A program made the translations under genes and the position numbers. Below, piece after piece: positions 1 to 11,384 of a stretch of 64,000 nt of DNA; within the stretch, counting starts at the first letter, position 1, and each line of letters begins with the position of its first letter. The DNA lies in assembly GCA_948470475.1 (NCBI GenBank), contig OX419343.1, forward strand, positions 16,686,075 to 16,750,074, written 5' to 3'. Under the pieces are notes generated by a model. It was not told where the DNA came from and ran no database searches. It saw only the letters and a list, made by a program, of their open reading frames with translations. Source of the DNA: Galaxea fascicularis. Taxonomy: Eukaryota > Cnidaria > Anthozoa > Scleractinia > Euphylliidae.

Positions 1-330
1 GTCATGTCTTTGATCAGAGAAAAAGAAATGTTGGTGGGAGCCGACTGTGGGTTAGCAGCAACATTTGTAGGCGTGTTGTCGTGGCCGGCATCAAAACCCT
101 GGAATTTGTACTCAATCCGAAAATAGGCATTGGACCAATCGTAAACAATGTCCTGATCTTTCACCTCAAACTTCAGCCTGGTTTTGACTTGGTGCTGCCT
201 GTTTCCTGGAGAATTGAGCAGGGTGTTGAGATCGAACTGCTCGTAATTGACCTTCTCGAGATAGCGAGGTTACTCAAACATGTTTGTATATTCAGAAAAA
301 AATTCAGAGTCAGAATTCAGCTCAACTTCA
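1..330 (-). pseudogene. Capsid-like protein of virus-like element (partial, runs off window)
   Basis: On the minus strand an open frame runs off the left edge of the window. Its product contains FDLNTLLNSPG followed by IVYDWSNAYFRIEYKFQG, a hydrophobic, beta-rich stretch of the kind seen at the start of jelly-roll capsid proteins of Polinton/adintovirus-like elements. It is the last gene seen in a minus-strand block that begins with a DNA polymerase at 5666. An in-frame stop near 268, between NMFE and PRYLEKV, breaks the N-terminal part, so this copy looks decayed. The capsid role is inferred from context and sequence style; no catalytic motif fixes it. The true start is uncertain and the C-terminus is outside the window. 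Confidence 0.45.
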
Positions 331-387
331 ACATCACATCAGACGGGCAAAACTTCTTTTTCGAGAGCTCCTTGCTCGCAGCAACTG

Positions 388-591
388 TTAAATCTTCTTT
401 CCCCCCTTTTCGACTGCTTGTGCCGCAGCTTTTTCACCCACCTGTGCCACAGCTTTTTTCAAAGACTGAATTGTGGTCCGAGCAAAAGTTTTGCCAATAG
501 ACATGAGCGTGTCATGCCCGAGCCTTTGTGTTTGTAGCGAGTGCCCTGTGCGCTCATCGAAAAACTTCATCCACATGCTTGTGTGATTCAT
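388..591 (-). CDS. Small basic accessory protein of virus-like element
   Basis: An ATG at 591 opens a frame of about 67 codons ending at 388. The first part has MNHTSMWMKFFDERTGHS. The C-terminal third is helical and lysine/alanine-rich, with SLKKAVAQVGEKAAAQ and ending GGKKI. It starts about 20 bases after the stop of the preceding gene at 613, tight packing typical of viral gene blocks. A short basic protein next to capsid genes could be a minor core or capsid protein, but I recognise no family and this role is only inference. The reading frame itself is unbroken. Confidence 0.4.
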   Translation of the reverse strand: MNHTSMWMKFFDERTGHSLQTQRLGHDTLMSIGKTFARTTIQSLKKAVAQVGEKAAAQAVEKGGKKI

Positions 592-612
592 CGCTCCTAT
601 ACCTTTTGAAAA

Positions 613-1135
613 ATTACGCTTCTTCAATCATCAAAGCCACATCGAGTCCGTTGAGGTCAAGAATGTTGTTTCGCCCATCTCTGATCCTGATCCCCACTGA
701 ATCAATGCAGGACTTGTTGACGGGGTGAAAGTCTTGCTGTCTTTGAAATTATTTTTTCGAAACCGATCAAATCAGCGAAATTACCGTCGGAAAGATCAAG
801 CTCGTAATTTTCAGCAATCATGATCACATGGAAAATCGTGAAAATGAAATGCAGAGTGAAGACTGTTTTTTTCTCGGCGGCATCTGGATCAATGACTCCC
901 AGTCTCAGCCTGCAGATAATCGTTGAGTTTTTCGTAATCAAACATCCCGTCAGGGAAAGTCAGAGTTTTCCAGGCTTCTCCAGTTATATGCCACTCCAGT
1001 TTGTTGTTGAAAGTGGCGGTGACATTGTACCATGAATAAGTCATGGTAATCAGCTTGTTCATCGCCGTGCAAGTCCAACTCGATGGGCAGGTTGAAGTTA
1101 ACAAGAAAGTTATGCAACTTTACCCTTGAATTTTT
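613..1135 (-). pseudogene. Putative penton/fibre-like structural protein of virus-like element, frameshifted
   Basis: Several minus-strand frames add up to one gene broken by frameshifts. The N-terminal part contains HNFLVNFNLPIELDLHG, then, in another frame, NVTATFNNKLEWHITG and TFPDGMFDYEKLNDYLQ. Further on comes NYELDLSDGNFADLIGFEK, and the C-terminus is VGIRIRDGRNNILDLNGLD, ending at a stop at 613-615. The layout of an early turn motif, a mid-protein GFEK segment and a beta-rich tail is what I recall of unnamed structural-type proteins in cnidarian polymerase-encoding elements. The structural role is inferred from position between the polymerase and capsid-like gene. At least two frameshifts show decay. 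Confidence 0.4.
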
Positions 1136-1176
1136 CAATTTTGCAAGTTGAGAGTTGATCAACAGGCTGAGCATCA

Positions 1177-1737
1177 TCATATAAGGTCTTTGAAAATTTT
1201 TCGACTCTGGAATTCGTTGATGACCCCCTGTTTGACGAGCTTGGACAGCAATGAAATGACCACCTTCCGAAGATTTGTCGAGGTGTTCCCGGCGTGGATT
1301 GACCTGAGGCTAACGTACAGCCAATCGACCAATTTTTCAACCATGTCTTCCCTCAATCTGCTGGCCTCTATTTCCCAATCTTGATCATCAAATTCATCAA
1401 TTTCTTCTTCATCCTCTTTTATTTCTTCTCTTCATTTTGTCATCATGGCTTGGAAGGCGGCATCAAGAGCTTGTTCTTCGCGTCTTATTTTTTTGGTCCA
1501 CTCAGGGGTCTTTGTCAAACGATTGATGCCTTCCTGAAGCTGCTGCAGGGGTGAAGGTATTCCCTCTCTTCGGGCTTCAATCACATCTCTTTTCTGTTTG
1601 AGCTCTTCGATCGTCATTACTTGATATCTCGAGTTTTTGCTTTTCACTCCGTAGTTGGGATTGTTACCAAAACGAGTGATGATGCTGTTGAGCTCTGTTC
1701 AAGTTCACACTGCAACCAGGTGGACAATCAGACATGG
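1177..1737 (-). pseudogene. Acidic helical protein of virus-like element, one stop and one frameshift
   Basis: The gene appears to start at ATG 1737 (MSDCPPGCSVNLN). It changes frame near 1690-1700, runs through MTIEELKQKRDVIEARR, and meets an in-frame TGA near 1432. Beyond that it continues in the same frame with an acidic EEIDEFDDQDWEIEASR segment and a helical tail (ISLLSKLVKQGVINEFQ) to a stop at 1177-1179. The protein would be charged and mostly helical. No known domain is recognised. It lies directly downstream of the polymerase on the same strand, so it belongs to the virus-like element. The two lesions indicate a dead copy. Confidence 0.45.
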
Positions 1738-1754
1738 TTTGATGCTACTCTGGT

Positions 1755-2262
1755 TTGAAAATTGATGAATGTAACTTAAAAAGTTACAATTCACGACCCA
1801 ACATTTTGTCATTCCCCTTCATCAGGGGTGAGCTAGTGTTGCAAAAAGGATCCATATATAGGCTCACTAATTAACGACCTTTTGTTTTAATGAGGTGTAA
1901 ATAGGTGTCAGGTAAAAAGCCACGCTATTGTATGGTTGGTTTGGCAAGCAGGCTCCGACAGAGCGGAGTTTTCCTTTTTGCAAAGAAAAACTGCTTTTTG
2001 ATGCTCTTTAAACATGTACCAAGCTGACGCTTGGTCTGTCTGATGTACTGATGATCACAGTCATTGCATGGGATAGAATAAACAGCGTCAGTTCATTGTT
2101 CTTTCGACACAGGATCCTTAGGTTTGGCAAAAATATGACTCAACATCTGAAAAGGTTCTTGGGCAACTTTAACGTTGTGGCTAGACAAAACTCAAAAGTC
2201 TTTGCCCATGGAGGATCTCATAGATCTGCTGTCTTTTTGTCTCAACACCACTCAGTTCACAT
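1755..2262 (-). mobile_element. Penelope-like element 3' fragment (GIY-YIG region)
   Basis: Reading the minus strand, frames near 2190-1925 give KVAQEPFQMLSHIFAKPKD, then VYSIPCNDCDHQYIRQTKRQ, then a second frame with FKEHQKAVFLCKKENS. This is the C-terminal GIY-YIG endonuclease region of Penelope-like retroelements, with the Cys-x2-Cys pair before the YI core. It is frameshifted, and the usual YIGQ has become YIRQ. The 3' part near 1790-1830 has the CATCAGGGG motif often found at Penelope ends. It lies between the polymerase C-terminus and the next element gene, so it inserted into the virus-like element. Exact ends are uncertain. Confidence 0.6.
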
Positions 2263-5200
2263 ACAATGGTTCCTAATGATTCCTTCTGTGCTGAGTTTGT
2301 TTTCCCCTCCATCTTCCTCGACGAAGTAACACTTGTTCCAGGCGAACCACTGCTTTTTTTCCGCCTCAAATTCCGCTCGCATCTCTGGTTTGATTACGTC
2401 TTCCAACCCCTCACCGCTGATCGCCATGTAGTTGCTGTTGGTGCCCATCTGGATCAGCTCTAAATCTTTGCGATCGACGAGCCTGTCAAGGAAATCGTAA
2501 TAAAACTGCAGCATCCGCAGTTTGGCCAGCTGATTGACTGCTATCCCAACTTGGAATGGTCTTTTGATTATGATCAGTGCTTTTCGGCTTTCCAGTTCAT
2601 ACGCTTCCCTGATTTCCTTAAGATTGGAGAAGAAGCACAGAACCCTTTCGTTTTTCGTGTACATCACGTTTGTCTGGTGCTCCACTGCTTCAATAATTTT
2701 CCTGTACGTGCTGTTCCCGAGCAGTTTGAACACCTCAGCAAGCAGTGCTTTGCTTTTTTCCGCGTTGCCTGAGCAGCACGGTTTGGTCACTTGCTCCACC
2801 AACCAGGTGAAAACCTTTCCTGTTGTGTAATTGATTGTGCTGTGAATTGCTTTGATCTTTGCCCCGTGGACGATGTACCATTTCGGAAGGGGCGCATAAA
2901 CCAGCATTTTGTCAGCAGACAGCACGCCAAGCAGCTTCTTTCTCTTACTCGTGACCGAACCGGATTTGAGTGAGTGTGCGCCTAACAGGCAGCACACGGC
3001 ATTTAGGGTCTCTGTTAAATTTTATTTTTATCTCCTGCTACCTTACGTTTAGTCACAGTTATTTGTTTGGAACACACTTCTGATGGCACTCACTTACTCA
3101 ACATCGGCACTGTGTAATGTCTTGTCGTCAACTTTTCTAACTAAGCCGCTAAACTTGACTCTGTGGCGAACACTGACTGAAATTGGTATTTCAAGAGCAA
3201 GACTTATGCGTCGCAGCTGTAGAGCTGGCCAAAGTAAGCGAAGACATATTACAGCTCCTGGCCCTGCCAATGTGCCCCAGATAGTCATGCATGCTTGGCA
3301 GCACAGCTTCACGCAGAACTTCTGTGTTGACACATTTCTTTGAATTTAGGCTTAAGATCCCGCAGATTTCAATGTCAACCTTGGCAAATTCGAACCATTC
3401 GCCTTTTGCAACTTTTTCTGTGAAACCTTGTGCTCCTGCTGCAGGGTTTCGGGAATGAACAACTTCGCCTTTCCCGCAAGGCATTTCCCGAAGCATTGTT
3501 GACTGATACAGCGCGTTGGCATCAAATCCAAGGATCTTCTTGCAAACAGGAGGATAGGGTTGTTTGTGGCTGCGGATTTTGGTGACCCCCACTTCATGAA
3601 AGTGAGTGAACACCAAGCTCAGACCGCCGACCACCGCGTTTTTCAACATCTCGTATTCCTCTTTGCAGGGACTCCAGAGATTTGCCCCTTGCTCGATCAA
3701 TCCGCACAGGAGATAGTGGATCTAAATGCCGGGGATGCTGACAGAGTCTTTCAAAATGTCAATTCCCTTTTTGGTGTAAAAGGTTCACATTTTTTGCAAT
3801 GCCTCCAACCCCGGCGCCACATCCAGATTGCTGTAGTGCTGCAGCCAGTCAGCAAAAGTGGTCATCCCTTTGTCCCGGAACAGGTGTTTGCATTGCTTCC
3901 ATTCTGACAGTGCCAGCACGAATTTTTCCCTCAGTTTGGAATACCATGTGGGGTAATCCAGCAGCCCCCGGAAATCGAGCCGGTCCACGGAATCGAACCA
4001 CTCCTACAGGAACCACAATTTTTCTGGCGAACACCTGTACACTTTCAGCCATGTCTCATAACTGGTGTCGGGTCCGAGATAGTTGATGATGTCGAGGAAG
4101 CCTTGTTGGATTTTTTGGCTACCACTGACTATGCGCTCCACAAAATACTGTTTGATGAGGTTGAGATCGTAGCTGCCGGAGTTGAATCAGAGCACCAAGA
4201 CCTGGTGGCACTATTCCTTGATTCTGGTTTGGTGGGAGGAAGGCATTGCCCAGAAATCGTCGGGGATGAACTCTTTGCGCACCCATTTCCGGATTTCTTG
4301 ACCTCACTTTTCCAGTTCTTCCACGATTTTGCGGCACAGCTCTCTCAGATCTCTTTTGCAGATGGGGGGAGGAATTCAGGTTGAGCCTGTCGCTGACTGA
4401 GACTCAAATGGGAATGTGGGTACTTTCGTCAGACCGTTTGTCGGTTTTTTTCGCCGATTTTTGTCGCCAATTGCTTCAAAGGTGAAGAGAATTGCATGGG
4501 GGAACGATTTTGTGAACGTTTTTGGTTTTTGTCTTCGCTTTCCATGAATCTGCATTCCAACTCTTCGGTCACTTGAAATCCTGCGGCACGGAGCGTGTTG
4601 GTTCTGTTTCAGGTTGCTTCAAACAGTTGTTCTGCTGTTTTGTTCTGGGCGAGCTTTTAAGCGAGATCGGGGTAATATCTTTGGCAACCGTGGAACAGGC
4701 AGCCGTGGAATTGAAGGATTGTTTTGCTGGCGGCGTGGAATCTGTCTAATGCTGTGCCTTCGATCCATCTTTCCCCACCGTGCCCGCAACCCGCATGGTG
4801 AATGTGAATCTTTCGCTGCCGCGCTTCACTCTCAAGCCAGGTTAAAGGTGCAACTCTGATGGTTCTGTCAGGAAAGAGAGCTTGCTCGAATGTTGTTTTG
4901 TCAACTTCCATTTTTTCGTTTGGGCAGGAAATGTGTCTCCCTTTTGGAAGAAGTTGCGGTGTGGCATTGAAGAGAAGTTGTTTGTGTGAATCGGGCATTG
5001 CAGTGTTTGCAAGCACAAATCCTTGCCAACCATTCGATGTCTTTGATCAGAAACGCGTGGCCGTTGAGTTTCGACGGAGGTGCCAGAAAACTGCCTCCTC
5101 CACAGCTCTTTCCGGTTTGTACACTCAGATCCCGATCCAGTTTTCAAAGGTTTTCCCTTGGTTGAGGTAGCACTCAACTTTATCAAGTTCGTCAAGGGAT

Positions 5201-5666
5201 GTTTTGCGGGAATCAATGGTCGGGTTGTTGAAGAATCTTTGTGCCAACTATCTTGCCACAGCTGTGGAGCGATCCAGTCTTGCCCCTTGGTGTACCGCAA
5301 TGCATCTCCACAAACAGAGGTTGTCGTTGAAAGTGTCGAGCACCAGCATCGCTCTCCCGTGGGCGAGATTGTGCAACCACTCCAGCAAGGGTCCTGTGCT
5401 GACCAACGGCTGGCGGTCAATCACAACTTTCACATCCAGGTTGGAAGACATTTTTGAACTCCATTTTGTGATCCATCAATCTGCATCCACCTTTCTACTT
5501 GTTCATTCAACCAATTTTGCGCCTCCTGAAAATTGTTGAACCATGGTGATCCTGTGTTTGTGTAATAAATTAGAGTGTTTGTGTTCTTGGTGTTTTTCAA
5601 CTGATAGCTGAAAACGTGCCATATGTAAAAGGATGTGTTGACTTCAGTGCAGATTCTTTGCCTCAT
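2257..5666 (-). pseudogene. Type-B (protein-primed-like) DNA polymerase of virus-like element, copy 1, inactivated
   Basis: A polymerase gene can be followed through about eight frames from 5666 to 2257. N-terminal landmarks are NDNLCLWRCIAVHQGARLD (about 5330-5270) and DELDKVECYLNQG. A region with HHAGCGHGGERWIEG and QFHGCLFHGCQRYYPD (about 4800-4670) precedes the palm. Palm motif A is FDANALYQSTM (about 3530). Motif B is KLLGNSTYRKIIE (about 2720), with Gly replaced by Arg. Motif C, which should carry two catalytic aspartates, reads MGTNSNYMAIS (about 2430), so both are lost. The family is PolB_2 of Polinton/adintovirus-like elements and would copy the element's linear DNA. Frameshifts, stops and the motif C changes make this a fossil. 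The true start upstream of 5666 is unclear. Confidence 0.8.
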
Positions 5667-6480
5667 TTTGGTTGGGCTGTTTTCGTTCAGATTTTGAATT
5701 GTTCACCAGCCAATGTACCGCCTTCCTCACCTTGTTTCAATTCCGTCGAACCTTTGGTTGTCCAACAAATTTAGCAGATCTACCGGTTCGGGGGGTTTGT
5801 TTGTCAATTTCTCACCCCTGGTTGAAAAAATGACACACTTTCCAAAAATAGCTTCAATCCAGAGCACCTAACGAAAAGTCCATGAAGAACGAGTAGATGA
5901 CAATGCTTTAACTGAAAGTCGAGTTTGGCATTACACATCCTGGGTTCTGAATGATTCGGAACTCTTCCGAAATCTTCAGGGATCTTTGGAAAAAGGTCGT
6001 GTCGTCTTCGAATATCCTGGCACTCCCCAGATAAAAATCTCACGCCTCAGTCAGAATAAGTTGGCAGGTATAGTCTAGGGGACTGATCTTTCAATCCGTT
6101 TGAAATAAAAATTGCTTGGTGCAAATTACCATCATAGCAGTTTTCTTTATTCAACTCTTTATTTTGGGTTATTGTAAGCTGTGAAACGAAACGGAATGAA
6201 AGTGGCTCTGTAACATTAATTGCGAAGTGAACTCAAACTCATGGCTCTATATTCTGTAGTTTAGCGAGACGGAGCTCTGTATTTTGCGACATGAAAATCT
6301 ATAATTTGTGAAACAAAATTTTTTTGTTAACTTGCAAAAAACTCCACTGACAGGAAGCTGAATCGGTTTCATGATAAAACCAACACTTCATCTGTTTACA
6401 AAGTAGCGTAGAATCCAAGACTGATTAAGCTGCAATATAGAATACAAAAATTACATTTTTGGACATGAGAGTGCACAGGG
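5667..6480. other. No gene seen: upstream flank of virus-like element
   Basis: I see no convincing coding sequence here. The first 150 bases, read on the minus strand, may be the decayed 5' flank or start of the polymerase gene. The rest is AT-rich spacer up to the LINE fragment. No terminal inverted repeat marking the end of the virus-like element could be identified by eye. Confidence 0.4.
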
Positions 6481-7670
6481 GAAAGAATATTCTTGTCGTT
6501 GCTGGAATTGCCATTCGAGAACACCACTTGTTTACATTGTGCATTATCATCAAAAGAGATCACGAAAATTTGCCAGGTCAAAGACTCAGAAATTATTATC
6601 CAGGGTTCTACTAAACCACCGCACGATCCAGTTGTACTTGCGAATAAATTTGGGGAATTCTTTGTTAAAAAAATTGAACTTATCAAGGACTCCATCAGTA
6701 ATATTCAAGTTAATCCTCCTTGTTCTGATAGTGCTGCTCCAGCTGTAAAACTTGACAGTTTTTCGCCCTTATCAGTTGAAGATATTTGTAATATGATCAG
6801 TAAATCGTCTAATGCTTCTTGCACCCTGGATCCGATCCCCACATGGCTGGTGAAGTCTTGCCTTGACGTCCTTGCCCCCCCATTACTCACATGGCTAATT
6901 TGTCTATTCGCCATGCCTACGTTCCAGATGATTGGAAATCAGCAATTGTGAAACCTCTGCTAAAGACATCCGGCCTTGAGTTAACCTATAAAAATTTTCG
7001 TCCCGTAAGCAATCTACCATTTATCTCTAAGATTGTTGAAAAGGGAGTTCTTTCTCAATTTTTCAAGCACTGTGAAGGCAATGCTCCTCTGCCGAATTTA
7101 AAATCAGGGTTCCGAAGATTTCACTCAACCGAAACTGCATTGCTTAAGGTTCAAAGTGATGTTCTTATGTCAATGGACCGTCAGGAAATTACGCTTCTTG
7201 TGCTACTGGATCTTAGTGCTGCTTTTGATACCATCGATCATCAGATTCTCCTTAACGTTCTTGGAAACGATTTTGGAATTATTGGCTCTGCCCATAAATG
7301 GTTTGCATCTTACCTAACTGGCTGAAAACAACGTGTTCTCATTAACGATCACACATCTGATAACTTCCACTTACGCTGTGGTGTCCCACAAGGAAGCTGT
7401 ATGGGTCCTATTTTATTTATACTATACATATCTCGACTATATCACGTGATTGCTAACCATCTCCCTTCTGCCCACGGATATGGTGATGACACACAACTTT
7501 ATCTGTCGTTTAGACCTAATGACAGGTCTTCACAAGACCACACCATAGCTTCTGTGGAGCCCTGCATCTCAGATGTCCGCGCATGGTTGATTCATAAAGC
7601 GCTTTAGAATATTTTTATAATTTTAGCGCTTTAGAAATGTAAATTATTATTATTATGTAGAAAGCCCGTT
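6481..7670 (+). mobile_element. L2/CR1-like LINE fragment (reverse transcriptase, internally deleted)
   Basis: The plus strand encodes the end of the endonuclease-RT linker and much of a non-LTR reverse transcriptase. Visible landmarks are LDPIPTWLVKSCLD (6830), NFRPVSNLPFISKIVEK (6995), motif A LLDLSAAFDTIDH (7205), PQGSCMGPILFILYI (7390) and the catalytic box GYGDDTQLYL (7480). The frame shifts near 6900, and a TGA sits at 7324 just before motif B. After SDVRAWLI (7590) the rest of the RT C-terminus is missing. The sequence jumps straight to the 3' tail, with two GCGCTTTAGAA copies and a short ATT repeat near 7650. It is therefore a 5'-truncated, internally deleted, dead copy. Confidence 0.85.
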
Positions 7671-7800
7671 CGAAATTGTTCTTGAGGCTAAAAATGACCA
7701 GTTTGCCAAACAAAAACTCTAAAACTCTTTCGTGCACTCAAACTAAACTTAAAAAAAATGAGGCAGAGCGGATAAATTCTCGTACATTATGAAAAACTAA

Positions 7801-7948
7801 GTCGCGCAGTGATTTTTTCCAAAGTTTATTATTCTTGCGTTTCCTGTGGTATCTCGAAAATTATGAACATCTACGTCGCTTAGTGATTGGTTCCAAAGTT
7901 TATTTTTCTTGTGATGCCTATGGTGTCCCACAGGATAGAATTTCTTGG
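7801..7948. repeat. Diverged tandem duplication, about 74-bp unit
   Basis: Two successive segments share GTCGC-CAGTGATT, TTCCAAAGTTTATT and a CTATGGTGTC-type ending, with an offset of about 74 bases (start near 7801 and near 7875). They differ at many positions. Nothing in the surrounding 7670-8400 stretch looks coding. Confidence 0.5.
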
Positions 7949-8415
7949 GTATCTTGTGCATAGTTACGCATTTATGGACATAACACGATAAATATACCGC
8001 TTCACCTCTTCGAGGCAGCAGCCACAAAAATCATTTGATACCTACACTTTTGATTTAGAGGTTGGCATGTGTGGAACCAGCTACTGGAGATCTGAAATTT
8101 TTACTTTTTCAATTTTCCCCATACATTTTTCTGTACGAACCGGGGGCCATTTTTAAACGTCTAACACTCTACGTCACTCTACGGATTCGTCATTTTGTCT
8201 AGAATTTCTGGTAATGAACACTTGAGGTTGAGACCCCTTCGAAACCCATACAACAAAGTTGACCGAGATTCATAACTTGACTATAATTGATCGCAAAAGT
8301 TATGCATGTTTTCAACGTGACGGCCCTCAAGTCAAGTAAATTTCGAGCCGAAACATGGCAATACTACTTGACTGTAAGGACGTAAAAGTAGCAATTTTGT
8401 AACAATCTTGATGAA

Positions 8416-9047
8416 GAGAACAAGACTTTTAAATTTGAAGGACATGTTTCGGCAACTCCTGTGCCATCGTCAGTTTACAGATGGAATTGCGCATTGCGGA
8501 TTCACAGAACCATTCAGCGTTTTTGTGACAACAGCTTTAATATCAAGCGTTTTCTTCATTCAAAATCGGCTCTTTGTTTAGCGTGAAAGACCTTATCCCT
8601 AAAAAGCTCAAATCATGCGTTGTTTATAGATTCAGGTGTGCAGGCTGCGGTGCCTGCTATGTCAGCAAGACTTCCTGACACATTTGCAGGCGCATAAACG
8701 AGCACTTAAATATGGATAAGGCCTCTCACATTTTCAAGCATTTACAGGATTCACCTAGGTGTCGGACACTTTGTTCGAGCGAGTGCTTTGTTGTCATAGA
8801 TCAAGCAACAACACGGAAACAATTAAAAATCAAGGAGGCAGTGCATATTCACTGGGAGAAACCCTCCCTAAATAAAAAAATTGTTTCATGTAAATCTTAA
8901 TCTTTCTTTGTAATCAGTTGCTGTATCATACCATTGTTATTCTAATTTTCCGTTATATATTGTTCATCATTGTAATTCCATCCGTAAACTGACGACGGGA
9001 AAAGGAGTTGCCGAAACATGTCCTTCAAATTTAAAAGTCTTGTTCTC
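8416..9047 (+). mobile_element. Penelope-like element fragment between inverted terminal repeats
   Basis: Coding sequence on the plus strand at 8559-8900 reads VVYRFRCAGCGACYVSKTS, then RRINEHLNMDKASHIFKHL, the GIY-YIG endonuclease domain that ends Penelope-like reverse transcriptases. The expected YVG is YVS, and an in-frame TGA follows KTS at 8677. The fragment is bracketed by inverted repeats of about 73 bases, 8416-8488 and 8974-9047, sharing GACATGTTTCGGCAACTCC. Penelope-like elements are known for terminal repeats that can be direct or inverted, so these are read as pLTRs. The RT domain is absent. The copy is dead. Confidence 0.75.
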
Positions 9048-10831
9048 CACTTGAATATACCTCCACATATTGAGAATAATCTGTAAAATAGTTGAAAATA
9101 GTTTAACAATCTACTCACCCGTATTAAGTCTTGAGGGTGAAGTCGAAAACACATTGTTGTAAAGATTGCTTATGACATCCAAGGTTTAAAAAAATTTGAC
9201 AACTAATGACATGTGCGTCTTCTTCGCACCCACGAGCATACTTTAGCCAACGTAGCACTGCATTTTTACATTCTTTTCATTCTTGTTGGAAGTCCACAAA
9301 AATGCAGATATACTCCAGGTACACTGTATAACAGCCCACACATGCTACAATTTGACCAACCTGAAGATTCATGATGGGTCGCCTGCAATTATTTACATGT
9401 AACACATCACAGTCATCAATAATCATTACTACATGGTAATGATTCACCGCAGCCTCCACAATATTCCCACAATGCAGAAGGCACCCATGTTTTCCCTTAA
9501 AGGACTTTCCCGCAAATGGGCTTAATTATCCTCTGAGGAGGCTCAGTGATGTGGCAATAAGGCAGTTTTTCTCAGTCATACGTATGAGGCTTATGTACGT
9601 ACGTCCAGATGTAAGCTGACATGTATATAAGTGGTTTAATATCACACGTTGTCAAATCAGGTTGGAATACCATAGAAATTCGCTGTAAAAATCGACCTGA
9701 AAGCTGAAAAATACCTTTCATCTGATCGCTTCCAAACAAGATATGAACTCTGTGAGAAGTAAATGTTGTCAAATATAAGAAAACTCACCCCTATTCCTTT
9801 GGAGAGATCAATGACACGAGGCAGCTGAAATCTTCATTTGTGATCGGAGACTACCGGCAAATAAGGAGTTTTCCCGAGAGACCACAATTCGGATATTTGT
9901 GTGTGCTGATTGGCTCCGATGTGTATTCTATTGTTACTTACTTACCTTGGGAAAACTCAGACAATGGCAAAAGTGACTGCTGCGCAAGTGCAGTAGTCAC
10001 AAAAAGTGAACTAAGGATCTGAAATATGGTGAATTTCAATTATTTTGAAAACAGCAGTGGAATCACTCTTCGAAATAATCCTTCTAAAAAACTCCATTTC
10101 ATTACTTGTATTTGTTTATTCCTTATATTTTTTTGGAATTTACCTGCGTGTTGACTCAGAAGTGTACGTAATTTACGGTTGAAATATGTGACCCGTAAAT
10201 GCCACCAGTTCGTGACCTCTTTTGGGTGCTATAATTTCCTACCTATCTCGAAAACGAGTTATTAGTAAGTATCCCCTACTTCATTCTGTAAAAACATACC
10301 AACTGGTGCGTACAGTCACCATATTTATAGAGCATGGTATAATGGCTCATACACCATGTGGCTAGACCAATCAAAACTATGTAGTTTTAGATACATGTTA
10401 TAATGCATTGGTGCCACTATCTCAATCACTAAGGCACTGTTTTTGAAATGCCATACCTACAGACAATAGTATTATACGTGTTGAAGTGACACCATAATAC
10501 CTAAAGACAATAGGTATTATATGTGCACAAATGACATCATTTTGCAGACACACACCAGAAACACGTTTGTTTCGCTGAAACTTTTTAGGAATTCTTTTAT
10601 ATAAAGTTTTACCAACTCGGAAGTAAGTTAGTTTCACCAAGGAACCTGCACTGAATTTACTGGCACATTTGTTGCAGACTTTTTTGTACTTGTCTTAAAA
10701 TGCTGTGGTGAGGATCTGTTCATAAGTCTTGTATAATTGTTAATAAAGCAAAGCAAAACAAAACATCATCATCATCAACAACAACAACAACAAGAGCAAC
10801 TGTGTAGTAACTGTATACGTCTGGTTCTTAC
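9048..10831. other. No gene seen: AT-rich intronic or 3' flank of DHX8 with simple repeats
   Basis: No recognisable exon or domain was found, including the expected next DHX8 exon carrying the start of the helicase core. Short simple repeats occur at 10766-10795 (CATCAT then CAACAA runs). Palindrome-rich AT sequence lies around 10320-10520, with repeated CATGGTATAATG-like and ACAATAGTATTATA-like words that may be a decayed MITE. Confidence 0.4.
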
Positions 10832-10979
10832 CATCTGGAACTGGATCAATCCAGAGTTTGCCGAGGTCTTTTGGAATGCTGTCTGCTTGTGCTTCCCTTT
10901 GTGCCTGCTTCAGCTCTCTTCTTTCCTTGGCTAATGCACTCTGCGTCATGGCCGCTCTTTGCAATGAGCCGTCAGGATT
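10832..10979 (-). CDS. DHX8: DHX8 exon: linker before helicase core
   Basis: The exon encodes 49 codons beginning [20 protein letters not shown] and ending LWIDPVPD plus one base of a Gly codon. The [12 protein letters not shown] helix is a hallmark of DHX8/Prp22 and sits just upstream of the first RecA domain. The acceptor is TTTACCCCAG and the donor is G|GTAAGAACC. The next exon, which should open the helicase core, is not visible in the remaining 10.8 kb. Either the following intron is very large or the gene's 3' half lies outside the window. Confidence 0.93.
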
Positions 10980-11384
10980 CTGGGGTAAATAAAACATCGC
11001 CGTCCACAATAAATAAGATCATCATGGAACAAGCAAATCTTGTTCAACTCTCTCATAAATAACAAAAAAAAATTAGCAAGCACTCCTGGACTCATGGACA
11101 AACTATACGATGGAATGTCCCAGAAACTGTAAAATTTGGTGATATATCATTTCTCGTTAATTTTCTTACTATCAACTTCAGCGAAATAACCTCCTCAGGG
11201 AACGTGTAAAGAGTATGTGTGGATATACATATCTAAGTATGCCTACCTGCACACAATGTCTGATAAAATATTGTTACAAGGATAAATTCAATGTTAGTAT
11301 TCACTGTTGGGGCTTGAAGGCTTAAGAGTCAACTATTGTAACACACACCGCTTCGAATGCTGGTAAACGTTTTAAAAGTACAGA

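Noticed and set aside
81..500. 139-codon plus-strand frame
   Set aside because: Antisense shadow of the capsid-like and small basic genes on the minus strand.
10740..10831. Extension of the DHX8 exon into [10 protein letters not shown]
   Set aside because: This is CAT/CAA simple repeat read past the splice donor at 10831.
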